Source: CBDATA01 sp965215615
GTDB taxonomy: Bacteria > Acidobacteriota > Vicinamibacteria > Marinacidobacterales > Marinacidobacteraceae
NCBI GenBank assembly: GCA_965215615.1
Contig: OZ244068.1
Coordinates: 434,001-498,000 of the forward strand
Direction: 5' to 3'
Length of the DNA stretch: 64,000 nt
Within the stretch, counting starts at the first letter, position 1. Each line of letters starts with the position of its first letter. Below, piece by piece: positions 1 to 7,548 of the stretch. The translations under genes and the position numbers were made by a program. Under the pieces are notes generated by a model, which was given only the letters and a program-made list of their open reading frames with translations, was not told the DNA's origin and did no database searches.

Positions 1-75
1 GGCGAGCCGATCCACCTCGTGGGCGTGGAGTTCAGCAGCGAAACCCGGAACATCACCGCGTTCGAAGTCGCGTAG
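1..75 (+). CDS. 3' end of a further AAA-ATPase-like/PD-(D/E)XK gene (copy 0, cut by window edge)
   Basis: The first 25 codons read in frame to a TAG and match exactly the last 24 residues of the four complete copies downstream, ending in NITAFEVA. The window therefore opens inside another member of the tandem family, so the array extends upstream of what can be seen. Only the C-terminal tail after the nuclease motif is present, so nothing can be said about its variable segments. Confidence 0.9.
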   Translation, partial: GEPIHLVGVEFSSETRNITAFEVA

Positions 76-203
76 AGGCCGCAGAACCACCCGTTCCATC
101 CGGCTTTCCGTCGGCATCGAGCACATCGAGGACATCCTCGAGGATCTCGACCAGGCACTCGAGGCACCATAGGAAGCTCTTCCGGGAAGGACCGGACGAT
201 AGG
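76..203 (+). repeat. Array spacer 1, carrying the 3' tail of a Cys/Met-metabolism PLP enzyme gene
   Basis: This 128-bp spacer joins copy 0 to copy 1. Codons from about position 98 to the TAG at 170-172 read IRLSVGIEHIEDILEDLDQA followed by LEAP and stop. From memory of the family, that is the usual C-terminus of homocysteine/cystathionine-type PLP enzymes (MetB/MetC/MetY). It has no start codon or catalytic part, so it is a passenger fragment. Spacers 2 and 3 are the same sequence minus 10 bases. The last bases carry the promoter of copy 1. Confidence 0.75.
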
Positions 204-205
204 AT
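200..205 (+). promoter_or_regulatory. -10 element TAGGAT of AAA copy 1
   Basis: TAGGAT lies 7 nt before the ATG at 213 and is repeated at the same place in front of the other three copies. Because it overlaps the alternative ATG at 204, it favours 213 as a leaderless start. No clear -35 or Shine-Dalgarno sequence is visible. Confidence 0.5.
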
Positions 206-212
206 GGGCGCG

Positions 213-1751
213 ATGCGCCGCCGACTTCCCCTCGGGATCCAGACCTTCCGCAAGCTGCGGGAAGAATCTGCCTACTACGTGGACAAGACGCCGGGGATCA
301 AGTTGCTGGTGGACAGCGGGTCCTACTACTTCCTGTCGCGGCCGCGCCGGTTCGGGAAGAGCCTGCTGCTCGACACGATCAAGGAACTCTTCGAGGGGAA
401 CGAGGCGCTCTTCCGGGGGCTCGCGATCGAAGGCGACTGGGACTGGTCGGTGCGGTATCCGGTGGTTCGGCTCGACTTCGCCGGCGGCAGCTACGGAACG
501 CCGGAGGATCTGCGGGCGGGGCTTGCGGTCCAGTTCGACGAGCTCGAAGCAGCTCACGGGATCGAAAAGCGCTACGAACGACCAGCGGACCGGTTCCGAT
601 CCCTGGTCTGGACGCTCCACCAGCAGACCGGCCAGCGGGTCGTGGTGCTGGTGGACGAATACGACAAGCCCATCCTCGACACCCTCGCAAAGCCCGAAGT
701 CGCGATCGCGCACCGGGAAGCGCTCCGGGGGTTCTACGGGGTCATCAAGGCGAGCGATGCCGCGATCCGTTTCGCCATGCTCACCGGGGTCAGCAAGTTC
801 ACCAAGGTCAGCCTCTTCTCCGAGCTGAACAACCTGACGGACATCACGCTCGACTCCCGCTACGGGGACATCTGCGGCTACCGGGAGGAAGATCTCGACA
901 CCGTCTTCGCTCCGGAACTCGAAGGACTCGACCGTGAGAAGGTCCGCGACTGGTACAACGGCTATTCGTGGGGCGGCGGGAAGCGGGTCTATAACCCCTA
1001 CGGATTGCTGCGGCTCTTCGACAGCCGTGAGTTCGAGGGCCATTGGTTCGAGTCGGGGACCCCGAAATTCCTGGTGGAGACCCTGATCGAGCGGGGGGTG
1101 TCCTCGGTATCGCTCGACGGGCGACGGAGTACCCTGGATCTTCTCTCCGCGTTCGATGTCGAGCGCATCGGGACCGAGGCGCTCCTGTTCCAGACGGGGT
1201 ATCTGACGATCACCGGCAAGGAAGCCACTCCGCGCGGGACGGCCTACCGGCTCGGGTATCCGAATCGGGAGGTACGTCTCGGACTGAACGAGCACCTGCT
1301 GCGCGAACTGACGAAGTCGCCGGAACACCAACGGGCGAACAGCGAACGGCTCGGGCGGCTTCTCGGGACCCATGACTGCGCGGGGCTCGAAGAGCTGTTC
1401 CACGCCTTCTTCGCCAGCATCCCGTACGAGTGGTACACGAAGAACGACATCGCCCGCTACGAGGGGTACTACGCGAGCATCTTCTACTCGTACTTCGCGG
1501 CGCTCGGGTACGAGGTCACGGTGGAGGATTCGAGCAACCAGGGAAGACTCGACATGGCGGTGCGGGCGGGGGGCCACGTGTATCTGTTCGAGTTCAAGGT
1601 CGTCGAGCAGGCATCGGCGGGCGCTGCGCTCGCCCAGTTGCGGGATCGGGACTACGCGGCGAAATACCGGGGAAGCGGCGAGCCGATCCACCTCGTGGGC
1701 GTGGAGTTCAGCAGCGAAACCCGGAACATCACCGCGTTCGAAGTCGCGTAG
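213..1751 (+). CDS. AAA-ATPase-like/PD-(D/E)XK nuclease family protein, copy 1
   Basis: Protein of 512 aa from the ATG at 213 (515 aa from the ATG at 204; residue numbers here use 204). The N-terminal AAA-ATPase-like domain (PF09820 type) has a degenerate Walker A RRFGKS at about 48-53 and a Walker B VVVLVDEYD at 146-154. The C-terminal PD-(D/E)XK_9-type domain has GRLD (D450) and LFEFK (E463, K465), a D-x12-E-x-K nuclease pattern. The family is common and multicopy in many phyla. Its role is not established, and defence or mobile-element functions are only proposed. Residues 141-275 are the same in all four copies. Residues 101-136 and 276-390 differ in blocks. This copy has N1, A1 (EDLRAG), B1 (REFEGHW) and C1 (AALAQL) types. 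It belongs to a 1666-bp tandem unit with copy 2. Confidence 0.9.
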   Translation: MRRRLPLGIQTFRKLREESAYYVDKTPGIKLLVDSGSYYFLSRPRRFGKSLLLDTIKELFEGNEALFRGLAIEGDWDWSVRYPVVRLDFAGGSYGTPEDLRAGLAVQFDELEAAHGIEKRYERPADRFRSLVWTLHQQTGQRVVVLVDEYDKPILDTLAKPEVAIAHREALRGFYGVIKASDAAIRFAMLTGVSKFTKVSLFSELNNLTDITLDSRYGDICGYREEDLDTVFAPELEGLDREKVRDWYNGYSWGGGKRVYNPYGLLRLFDSREFEGHWFESGTPKFLVETLIERGVSSVSLDGRRSTLDLLSAFDVERIGTEALLFQTGYLTITGKEATPRGTAYRLGYPNREVRLGLNEHLLRELTKSPEHQRANSERLGRLLGTHDCAGLEELFHAFFASIPYEWYTKNDIARYEGYYASIFYSYFAALGYEVTVEDSSNQGRLDMAVRAGGHVYLFEFKVVEQASAGAALAQLRDRDYAAKYRGSGEPIHLVGVEFSSETRNITAFEVA

Positions 1752-1869
1752 AGGCCGCAGAACCACCCGTTCCATCCGGCTTTCCTCGGCATCGAGGACA
1801 TCCTCGAGGATCTCGACCAGGCACTCGAGGCACCATAGGAAGCTCTTCCGGGAAGGACCGGACGATAGG
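1752..1869 (+). repeat. Array spacer 2 (118 bp), PLP-enzyme tail with 10-base loss
   Basis: Same sequence as the 76-203 spacer except for one lost G and a 9-base loss between neighbouring catcgag repeats. The loss breaks the PLP-enzyme reading frame. It matches the 10513-10630 spacer base for base as far as I can read, which links the two tandem pairs by descent. Confidence 0.8.
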
Positions 1870-1871
1870 AT
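1866..1871 (+). promoter_or_regulatory. -10 element TAGGAT of AAA copy 2
   Basis: Same hexamer and same 7-nt spacing to the ATG at 1879 as in copy 1. Confidence 0.5.
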
Positions 1872-1878
1872 GGGCGCG

Positions 1879-3417
1879 ATGCGCCGCCGACTTCCCCTCG
1901 GGATCCAGACCTTCCGCAAGCTGCGGGAAGAATCTGCCTACTACGTGGACAAGACGCCGGGGATCAAGTTGCTGGTGGACAGCGGGTCCTACTACTTCCT
2001 GTCGCGGCCGCGCCGGTTCGGGAAGAGCCTGCTGCTCGACACGATCAAGGAACTCTTCGAGGGGAACGAGGCGCTCTTCCGGGGGCTCGCGATCGAAGGC
2101 GACTGGGACTGGTCGGTCCGGTATCCGGTGGTTCGGCTCGACTTCGCCGGCGGCAGCTACGGAACGCCGGAGCGCCTCGATGCCAAGCTCGCTGCCCAGT
2201 TCGATCGTCTCGAAGCAGCTCACGGAGTGGAGAATCGCTACCGGACCCACCCCGAGCGCTTCGAGCATCTGATCTGGACGCTCCACCAGCAGACCGGCCA
2301 GCGGGTCGTGGTGCTGGTGGACGAGTACGACAAGCCCATCCTCGACACCCTCGCGAAGCCCGAAGTCGCGATCGCGCACCGGGAAGCGCTCCGGGGGTTC
2401 TACGGGGTCATCAAGGCGAGCGATGCCGCGATCCGTTTCGCCATGCTCACCGGGGTCAGCAAGTTCACCAAGGTCAGCCTCTTCTCCGAGCTGAACAACC
2501 TGACGGACATCACGCTCGACTCCCGCTACGGGGACATCTGCGGCTACCGCGAGGAAGATCTCGACACCGTCTTCGCTCCGGAACTCGAAGGACTCGACCG
2601 TGAGAAGGTCCGCGACTGGTACAACGGCTATTCGTGGGGCGGCGGGAAGCGGGTCTATAACCCCTACGGATTGCTGCGGCTCTTCGACAGCCGGAAGTTC
2701 TCGGGGCACTGGTTCGAGACCGGAACCCCGAAGTTCCTGGTGGAGACGCTGATCGAGCGGGGGGTGTCCTCGGTATCGCTCGACGGAACCCTGAGCACCG
2801 AGTCGCTGCTGTCGGTGTTCGACGTGGAGGAGATCGGGACCGAGGCGCTCCTGTTCCAGACGGGGTATCTGACGATCGCGGAAGAAAAGACACGGGCCGG
2901 GCAAACCACCTACCGGCTCGGGTACCCGAACCGGGAGGTGCGGCAGGCACTGAACGAGCACCTGCTCACGGGTCTGGTGCGGAACCCGGCGAAACAGGAC
3001 GCGAACAGTGAACGGCTGGCGCGACTGCTCGAATCCCACGATTGCGCGGGGCTCGAAGAGCTGTTCCACGCCTTCTTCGCCAGCATCCCGTACGAGTGGT
3101 ACACGAAGAACGACATCGCCCGCTACGAGGGGTACTACGCGAGCATCTTCTACTCGTACTTCGCGGCGCTCGGGTACGAGGTCACGGTGGAGGATTCGAG
3201 CAACCAGGGAAGACTCGACATGGCGGTGCGGGCGGGGGGCCATGTGTATCTGTTCGAGTTCAAGGTCGTCGAGCAGGCATCGGCGGGCGCTGCGCTCGCC
3301 CAGTTGCGGGATCGGGATTACGCGGCGAAATACCGGGGAAGCGGCGAGCCGATCCACCTCGTGGGCGTGGAGTTCAGCAGCGAAACCCGCAACATCACCG
3401 CGTTCGAAGTCGCGTAG
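1879..3417 (+). CDS. AAA-ATPase-like/PD-(D/E)XK nuclease family protein, copy 2
   Basis: 512 aa, with an alternative ATG at 1870. The reading frame stays open far upstream through copy 1, but the sequence matching the family begins at the MRRRLPLGIQ start. Walker A-like RRFGKS, Walker B LVDEYD and the D-x12-E-x-K nuclease motif are all intact. Its block types are N1 (KLREESAYY), A2 (ERLDAKLAAQF), B2 (KFSGHWFETG with EEKTRAGQ) and C1 (AALAQL). It shares N1 and C1 with copy 1 but A2 and B2 with copy 3, 7.1 kb away. After its TAG the array-type 3' flank runs for 24 bases and then changes to unique sequence in front of the FAH gene. Confidence 0.9.
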   Translation: MRRRLPLGIQTFRKLREESAYYVDKTPGIKLLVDSGSYYFLSRPRRFGKSLLLDTIKELFEGNEALFRGLAIEGDWDWSVRYPVVRLDFAGGSYGTPERLDAKLAAQFDRLEAAHGVENRYRTHPERFEHLIWTLHQQTGQRVVVLVDEYDKPILDTLAKPEVAIAHREALRGFYGVIKASDAAIRFAMLTGVSKFTKVSLFSELNNLTDITLDSRYGDICGYREEDLDTVFAPELEGLDREKVRDWYNGYSWGGGKRVYNPYGLLRLFDSRKFSGHWFETGTPKFLVETLIERGVSSVSLDGTLSTESLLSVFDVEEIGTEALLFQTGYLTIAEEKTRAGQTTYRLGYPNREVRQALNEHLLTGLVRNPAKQDANSERLARLLESHDCAGLEELFHAFFASIPYEWYTKNDIARYEGYYASIFYSYFAALGYEVTVEDSSNQGRLDMAVRAGGHVYLFEFKVVEQASAGAALAQLRDRDYAAKYRGSGEPIHLVGVEFSSETRNITAFEVA

Positions 3418-3445
3418 AGGCCGCAGAACCACCCGTTCCATGCGG

Positions 3446-3451
3446 TACCCT
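3446..3451 (+). promoter_or_regulatory. -10 element TACCCT of the FAH-family gene
   Basis: TACCCT lies 11 nt before the ATG at 3463, and no Shine-Dalgarno sequence lies between them. It fits the short-leader pattern seen at other genes here. Confidence 0.4.
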
Positions 3452-3462
3452 GCGGGGTTCCG

Positions 3463-4191
3463 ATGCAACCGGGGAAAATCATCTGTGTCCACCTGAACTA
3501 CCGGAGCCGGGTCGAGGAATTCGGAGTCCGGCTTCCTCCCGCGCCCACCTACTTCATGAAGCCGGTGAGCGCCCTCATCGGGGACGGCGACCCGGTGGTC
3601 CGGCCGCACGGTTGCCGGTACCTCAACTTCGAGGGCGAGATCGTCGCGGTCATCGGCGAGCGTTGCCGCGGGGTCGCCCCGAAGGAGGCCTCGCGGTACA
3701 TCGCCGGCTTCACGGTGGGGAACGACTTCGGCCTTCACGACTTCCGGGACACCGATGCCGGCTCCATGCTCCGGGTCAAGGGCGCGGACACCCTCTGCCC
3801 GGTGCTCGACCGGGTGGTTTCCGGCTGGGACCCTCGCGGGCGGCGCATCCGGACGCTCGTGAACGGCGAAACGCGCCAGGACGGCAACACCGACGAAATG
3901 GAGTGGAGCCCCGATTATCTGGTGGCCGATCTCTCCCGGACCCACACCCTCCTCCCCGGCGATCTGGTATTCACCGGCACTCCGGCGGGTTCGCGGCCGG
4001 TTTCGCCGGGAGACCGGGTCACCATCGAGGTGGAGGGGCTCGGCGCGCTCACCAACCCGGTGGTGGAAGAAGGCTCCGGCATCCCGTCGGACTACGGTGC
4101 CCAGCCAACCGAATCGGAAGAAGTCCGGTCCACCGCGCTCGGCGGCGACTGGGAGTTTCGCGGCATCCGCCCGCCGCGGAAGGAGACGTGA
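3463..4191 (+). CDS. Fumarylacetoacetate hydrolase (FAH) family protein
   Basis: 242 aa, one FAH fold covering the whole length. Members cleave or isomerise acylpyruvate-like C-C bonds, for example acylpyruvases and 2-hydroxyhepta-2,4-diene-1,7-dioate isomerase. The family's metal ligands are visible: E57 and E59 in NFEGEIVAVIG and D88 in VGNDFG. A late LLPGDLVFTGTPAG motif is also typical. The exact substrate cannot be read from the sequence. The stop codon overlaps the start of the peptidase C26 gene by one base (TGATG), so the two are probably co-translated. The gene lies directly downstream of AAA copy 2 and looks like ordinary metabolism, not part of the array. Confidence 0.9.
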   Translation: MQPGKIICVHLNYRSRVEEFGVRLPPAPTYFMKPVSALIGDGDPVVRPHGCRYLNFEGEIVAVIGERCRGVAPKEASRYIAGFTVGNDFGLHDFRDTDAGSMLRVKGADTLCPVLDRVVSGWDPRGRRIRTLVNGETRQDGNTDEMEWSPDYLVADLSRTHTLLPGDLVFTGTPAGSRPVSPGDRVTIEVEGLGALTNPVVEEGSGIPSDYGAQPTESEEVRSTALGGDWEFRGIRPPRKET

Positions 4192-4919
4192 TGCGACCGC
4201 CACGGATCGGGCTCGGCGTCTGGAAGCGGCCGGTCCGCACCCTGATCGGAGACCCGGAGCAGCTCTACACGCTGGCCGAAGAGTACGTCGAGGAAATCCG
4301 TCAGGCGGGCGGCGCGCCGCTCATGCTCCCCCCGATGGACTCCGCGATGGCCCCCGTGGTGGTCGAGGCGCTGGATGCGCTGGTGCTGACCGGCGGCGGG
4401 GATTTCGACCCGGGTTCTTACCGGGCCGAGGATCAGGGGCTGAGTTCCGATGTGGACATCGAACAGGACCGGTGGGACATCGCCCTCACCCGGGCGGCGA
4501 AGGATGCCGGGATTCCCTTCTTCGGAATCTGCCGGGGGATGCAGGCGCTCAACATCGCGCTCGGCGGAACGCTGATCCAGAACATCGGCGGCGAGGGAGT
4601 GCATCCGCCGATCCACGACACCCCGGCGGAGGCGGTCGCCTTCCGCCACCCGGTGCGTCTCGTCGGAGGAAGCCGGCTCGCCCGCCTGCTGGGAGTCGGG
4701 GAGCGGGTCGTCAACAGTATCCACCACCAGGCGGTCGGCACCCTCGGCGAGGGCCTCGTGGCGGCAGCCCACGCGCCCGACGAAGTCATCGAGGCGCTCG
4801 AATACCAGGGTGACTGGTTGGCGCTCGCGGTGCAGTGGCACCCGGAGCGAACCGGGAACGCCCTCGATCTGATCCTCTTCGACGACTTGGTGCGAAGGGC
4901 ATCCGAATCAGTCCGATAG
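4191..4919 (+). CDS. Gamma-glutamyl-gamma-aminobutyrate hydrolase family protein (peptidase C26)
   Basis: 242 aa class-I glutamine amidotransferase-like hydrolase of the PuuD type. The nucleophile elbow GICRGMQ gives C114, and QWHPER gives H217 and E219, completing the triad. LTGGGDFDP at about 66-74 is the usual oxyanion-side motif. PuuD-type enzymes release GABA or related amines from gamma-glutamyl conjugates in the cytoplasm. The start at 4191 was chosen because it overlaps the FAH stop and is where family similarity begins, although the frame is open upstream. The likely function is amine or gamma-glutamyl compound catabolism; the true substrate is unknown. Confidence 0.9.
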   Translation: MRPPRIGLGVWKRPVRTLIGDPEQLYTLAEEYVEEIRQAGGAPLMLPPMDSAMAPVVVEALDALVLTGGGDFDPGSYRAEDQGLSSDVDIEQDRWDIALTRAAKDAGIPFFGICRGMQALNIALGGTLIQNIGGEGVHPPIHDTPAEAVAFRHPVRLVGGSRLARLLGVGERVVNSIHHQAVGTLGEGLVAAAHAPDEVIEALEYQGDWLALAVQWHPERTGNALDLILFDDLVRRASESVR

Positions 4920-4946
4920 GGTCAGCCTGATGGTCTCAGACTGACC
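4920..4946. terminator. Bidirectional hairpin between convergent genes
   Basis: GGTCAG pairs with CTGACC, and inside it CTGA pairs with TCAG, giving about ten base pairs with a one-base bulge on each side and a TGGTC loop. It lies just after the peptidase C26 stop and before the stop of the converging lipoprotein gene. There is no T-tract, so an intrinsic terminator role is likely but not certain. Confidence 0.45.
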
Positions 4947-4963
4947 CCACCGCCAGAAGCTTC

Positions 4964-6403
4964 CTACCGGCAGAGCTTCTTCGCGTCGTCACCTCGCCAA
5001 ATTTCGTGGTACTCCCTCAGTGTTCCTATTCTTTCGTTCCTTTCATCATATAGGTCCCTCACCGCCCGAAGGCCGGCCGCATACCTGATCACGAAGTGCT
5101 CATCTCCGATCCTGTTTGTTATCTGCGGACCGAATTCGACATCCGCGAACCGCGGATCCCGGCCATCGCTGCAGTCCACGATCCAGTTCCCGCTCCTCGG
5201 CCCGGTCGTGTATTCCCCTTGGTCATCGTCCCGGATCTGCCAGAACGGGCCCCCGGTACCTCTGGTACCCATGATATTCCCCGCCAGATTGAATCCACCC
5301 TCCACATTCTTGGACACCTCCGCCCGGACGAGGGTGTACCGGCTGTCATTCGGGTCCGGGATCGTATCGATATAGGCGATCGCAATGTCGTCCTCCGTGA
5401 CGGTAAGGTTGATGCTCGCCGCGGTGTTCGTAACGGACGTAGAAACGTCCGTCCCGTTGACACTGGCGATCTGGATGCCAGATGCGAGGGTCCTGTCAGG
5501 TGCCACGATGTTGTCGTCCGGCGTGGAGCCGAAGATCTCGAGCTCGAAGACGGCGCGATAGACATCTCCGGTCAGGCTGAGCGTGCTCGTCTGGCCGCTC
5601 GCCGGGTCCACACAAAAGCAGTTCTTGTTCCTGGGGCTACTGTCTCTTCTATCGGTGATTTCCCCGCACGCCGTATTCAGTTGAGCGGGCGTGCACCAGC
5701 CCCACGCAGAGCCTGGTGCAATACGGCTGCTGGTGTCGAGACCCAGATTTCGTATGTCATCCAGGCCGGAGAGAATGACCGCGAACGTGCCAGGGTCCGG
5801 CTGCGTGCCCGCCAACTCGACGACGACCGAAGTGGTAAGGCCCGAGATGTCGCCGCCCTCGACGATCTCGGCGGAACCCGGCCCGGTAACGGTGATTTGC
5901 TCCGCATTGTTGCTGACGGTCAGGCCGCCACCACCCATGAGCCGGAGCGAGGTCGCGCCGCCCTCGTACTGGAGCGGGGTGAAGCCGGCAGACGGGGGCG
6001 GCGCGTTGCAGGCGCGGATCGCCTCCACCACCCGCCGCCAGAGATCGGCGTTCGTTCCCATGAGAACCCGCCGTTCCGCTCTCTCCAGGCTCATCCCGCC
6101 GTCGCACTGAACCGCCCGGAGCGCCTTGCGCCAGCGATTCCGCTGCTCCTTTTTCCCGATTTCGTGGTAGTGGTCGCTCATGCACCGGACGGCCTCCACC
6201 AAGTCTTCCTGTCGATGGCACTGGCCGCGCCCGAGCGCTATGGGAGTGACCCCGGAAAGCCCTTCGCTGCGGATACCGGCTTCGGCACCACCGGCTTCAC
6301 CCGGTGCGGGGACAGGAGCCGCCGGAGACGGGGGTGACACGTCCTGCGACCCGCAAGCCGCAAACATGGCACAAAGCGAGATGATGATCGAGACCCTAGC
6401 CAT
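4964..6403 (-). CDS. Predicted lipoprotein of unknown function, paralogue A
   Basis: 479 aa. It starts with a lipoprotein signal, MARVSIIISLCAMFAAC, with the acylated cysteine at 17, then a Pro/Ala-rich linker. Next comes a short helical segment with charged residues and two cysteines (GRGQC, VRCMSDHYHEIG), then a long beta-rich region and a C-terminal part with cysteine pairs. I do not recognise a family. It is clearly homologous along its whole length to the protein at 7549-8874, including the segments LSG(V/I)TP(I/V)ALGRGQC and TPLQYEGGAT. The frame is open far upstream, but homology and the signal peptide begin at 6403. It lies next to a Fic gene on the same strand. Confidence 0.75.
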   Translation of the reverse strand: MARVSIIISLCAMFAACGSQDVSPPSPAAPVPAPGEAGGAEAGIRSEGLSGVTPIALGRGQCHRQEDLVEAVRCMSDHYHEIGKKEQRNRWRKALRAVQCDGGMSLERAERRVLMGTNADLWRRVVEAIRACNAPPPSAGFTPLQYEGGATSLRLMGGGGLTVSNNAEQITVTGPGSAEIVEGGDISGLTTSVVVELAGTQPDPGTFAVILSGLDDIRNLGLDTSSRIAPGSAWGWCTPAQLNTACGEITDRRDSSPRNKNCFCVDPASGQTSTLSLTGDVYRAVFELEIFGSTPDDNIVAPDRTLASGIQIASVNGTDVSTSVTNTAASINLTVTEDDIAIAYIDTIPDPNDSRYTLVRAEVSKNVEGGFNLAGNIMGTRGTGGPFWQIRDDDQGEYTTGPRSGNWIVDCSDGRDPRFADVEFGPQITNRIGDEHFVIRYAAGLRAVRDLYDERNERIGTLREYHEIWRGDDAKKLCR

Positions 6404-6409
6404 GGGCAC

Positions 6410-6415
6410 AGCGTA
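6410..6415 (-). promoter_or_regulatory. -10 element TACGCT of lipoprotein A
   Basis: On the minus strand TACGCT lies 6 nt before the ATG at 6403. The region lines up with the promoter of paralogue B (shared T-rich run, then TAnnnT), which supports both. Confidence 0.45.
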
Positions 6416-6456
6416 GCAAAAAACGGGTACGCCCTGCAAGTCAGCTACTCGAGGCT

Positions 6457-7454
6457 CTAATCGAGGACCGGCTCCGGCGGGTAGTACGTCCCGTCCACCG
6501 TCACGCCGCCGTGCCGCATCCGGTTTCGGCCGGCCAGGATCTCCTCTCCGAGCCGGATCGCGTCCGCAACGCCTTCCCGCGCGAGCCCGGCGAGGTGCTC
6601 GATGAACGGGCGCAGGTTGCCGTCGTCGGCGATCTCCAGCATGGCGATGTACGCTGGTTTGCGGACGGCGCTGATGATCGGCGGGAACTCGCCTTCCCGC
6701 GCAAAGACGTAGGCGACGAGCAGCCGGGACATGCGGCCGTTGCCATCCTGGAACGGGTGGATGCGGACGAACTCGTGATGGAGCCAGGCTGCCTCCACCT
6801 CGGTGGGCAGGTCCCTCTCTTCGTGAGAGCGGTGGAATTCCAGCAGCCGATCCAGCTCGGAGCGGACCTGCTCCGGCGGGCAGTATTCGTGGACGGAGCC
6901 GTCCGGCCGCCGCGGATTGTTCGGGCGCAGCTTGTAGTCGCCTTTTCGCAGCGGGATCCGGATGCGCCGCCCGGTGAGGCCAAGGGTCCCGACCGCGCTG
7001 TCCTGATGACGGACGAGCATCTGGTGGAGCGACTTCAGGGCGTGGTGGCCGAGGGGTTCGCGCCTCGCGGCGAGGTCGAACACCACTTTGAGCGTCTCCT
7101 CCTGATCTTCGAGAAGCCCACGGAGCGTCTCGTCGCCGAGATCGCCGGTCAGACTGTGCGCCCCGCGGACCCCTTCGAACCCTTCGGTGATGAGCTGTTC
7201 GGTGACAGCGTGCCGGAGGTGGTAGAGGTTTTCCACCTGGCCGGTCTCGATGGCGAAACCCGGCCGTCGCTCCCGAAGGAAGATGTCGATGAGTGTGTGA
7301 TCGAATCGGGGATCTTCGAGCCGTTCGCGGACCTCGCGCCACGGCCGACCAGTCTTCGGTACTCGGGAACTCCCCAGCTTCCGGCCTCCGGAGGCAGATC
7401 GGCCACCCGGCGCCAGACGGCGGCAACCGGCTTGACTCCGGGAGGCTCGGGCAT
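6457..7454 (-). pseudogene. Fic-domain AMP-transferase with a frameshift near the N-terminus
   Basis: The Fic core is intact: HPFQDGNGRMSRLL matches HxFx(D/E)GNGRxxR, and the family's N-terminal region is recognisable (FAIETGQVENLYHLR). TGQVEN also fits the inhibitory-helix pattern (S/T)xxxE(G/N), so this would be a self-inhibited class. Fic enzymes move AMP or another nucleotide part onto target hydroxyls. The first 36 or so codons (MPEPPGVKPVAAVWRRV...) lie in another frame, and the switch is at about 7340-7365. I see no ATG, GTG or TTG in the main frame before the GTG at 7236, which would already cut into the inhibitory motif. It is either a recent pseudogene or a sequence error. It is flanked by two paralogous lipoproteins. 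Confidence 0.75.
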
Positions 7455-7461
7455 ATCCCGC

Positions 7462-7467
7462 AGTCTA
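7462..7467 (-). promoter_or_regulatory. -10 element TAGACT of the Fic gene
   Basis: TAGACT ends 7 nt before the ATG at 7454 on the minus strand, the same geometry as the two neighbouring lipoprotein genes. This supports 7454 as the original start despite the later frame break. Confidence 0.4.
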
Positions 7468-7548
7468 TGCCTCGGGGGAACGATTCCCTGTCACCTCCCG
7501 CGGAACGATCGTGTGGCCCCGGCCTGTCCCCCTGCCGGTACGACACGA

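Noticed and set aside
3042..4190. Long N-terminal extension of the peptidase C26 gene
   Set aside because: It overlaps AAA copy 2 and the FAH gene in another frame. Family similarity and the one-base stop/start overlap place the start at 4191.
1729..4203. Very long antisense open frames over the AAA copies (also 7549-10338 and 10490-12004, minus strand)
   Set aside because: They mirror the codon bias of the plus-strand genes, are rich in Arg, Pro, Glu and Gly with no domain, and repeat wherever the AAA gene repeats. Only the distal parts of two of them (lipoproteins) are real.
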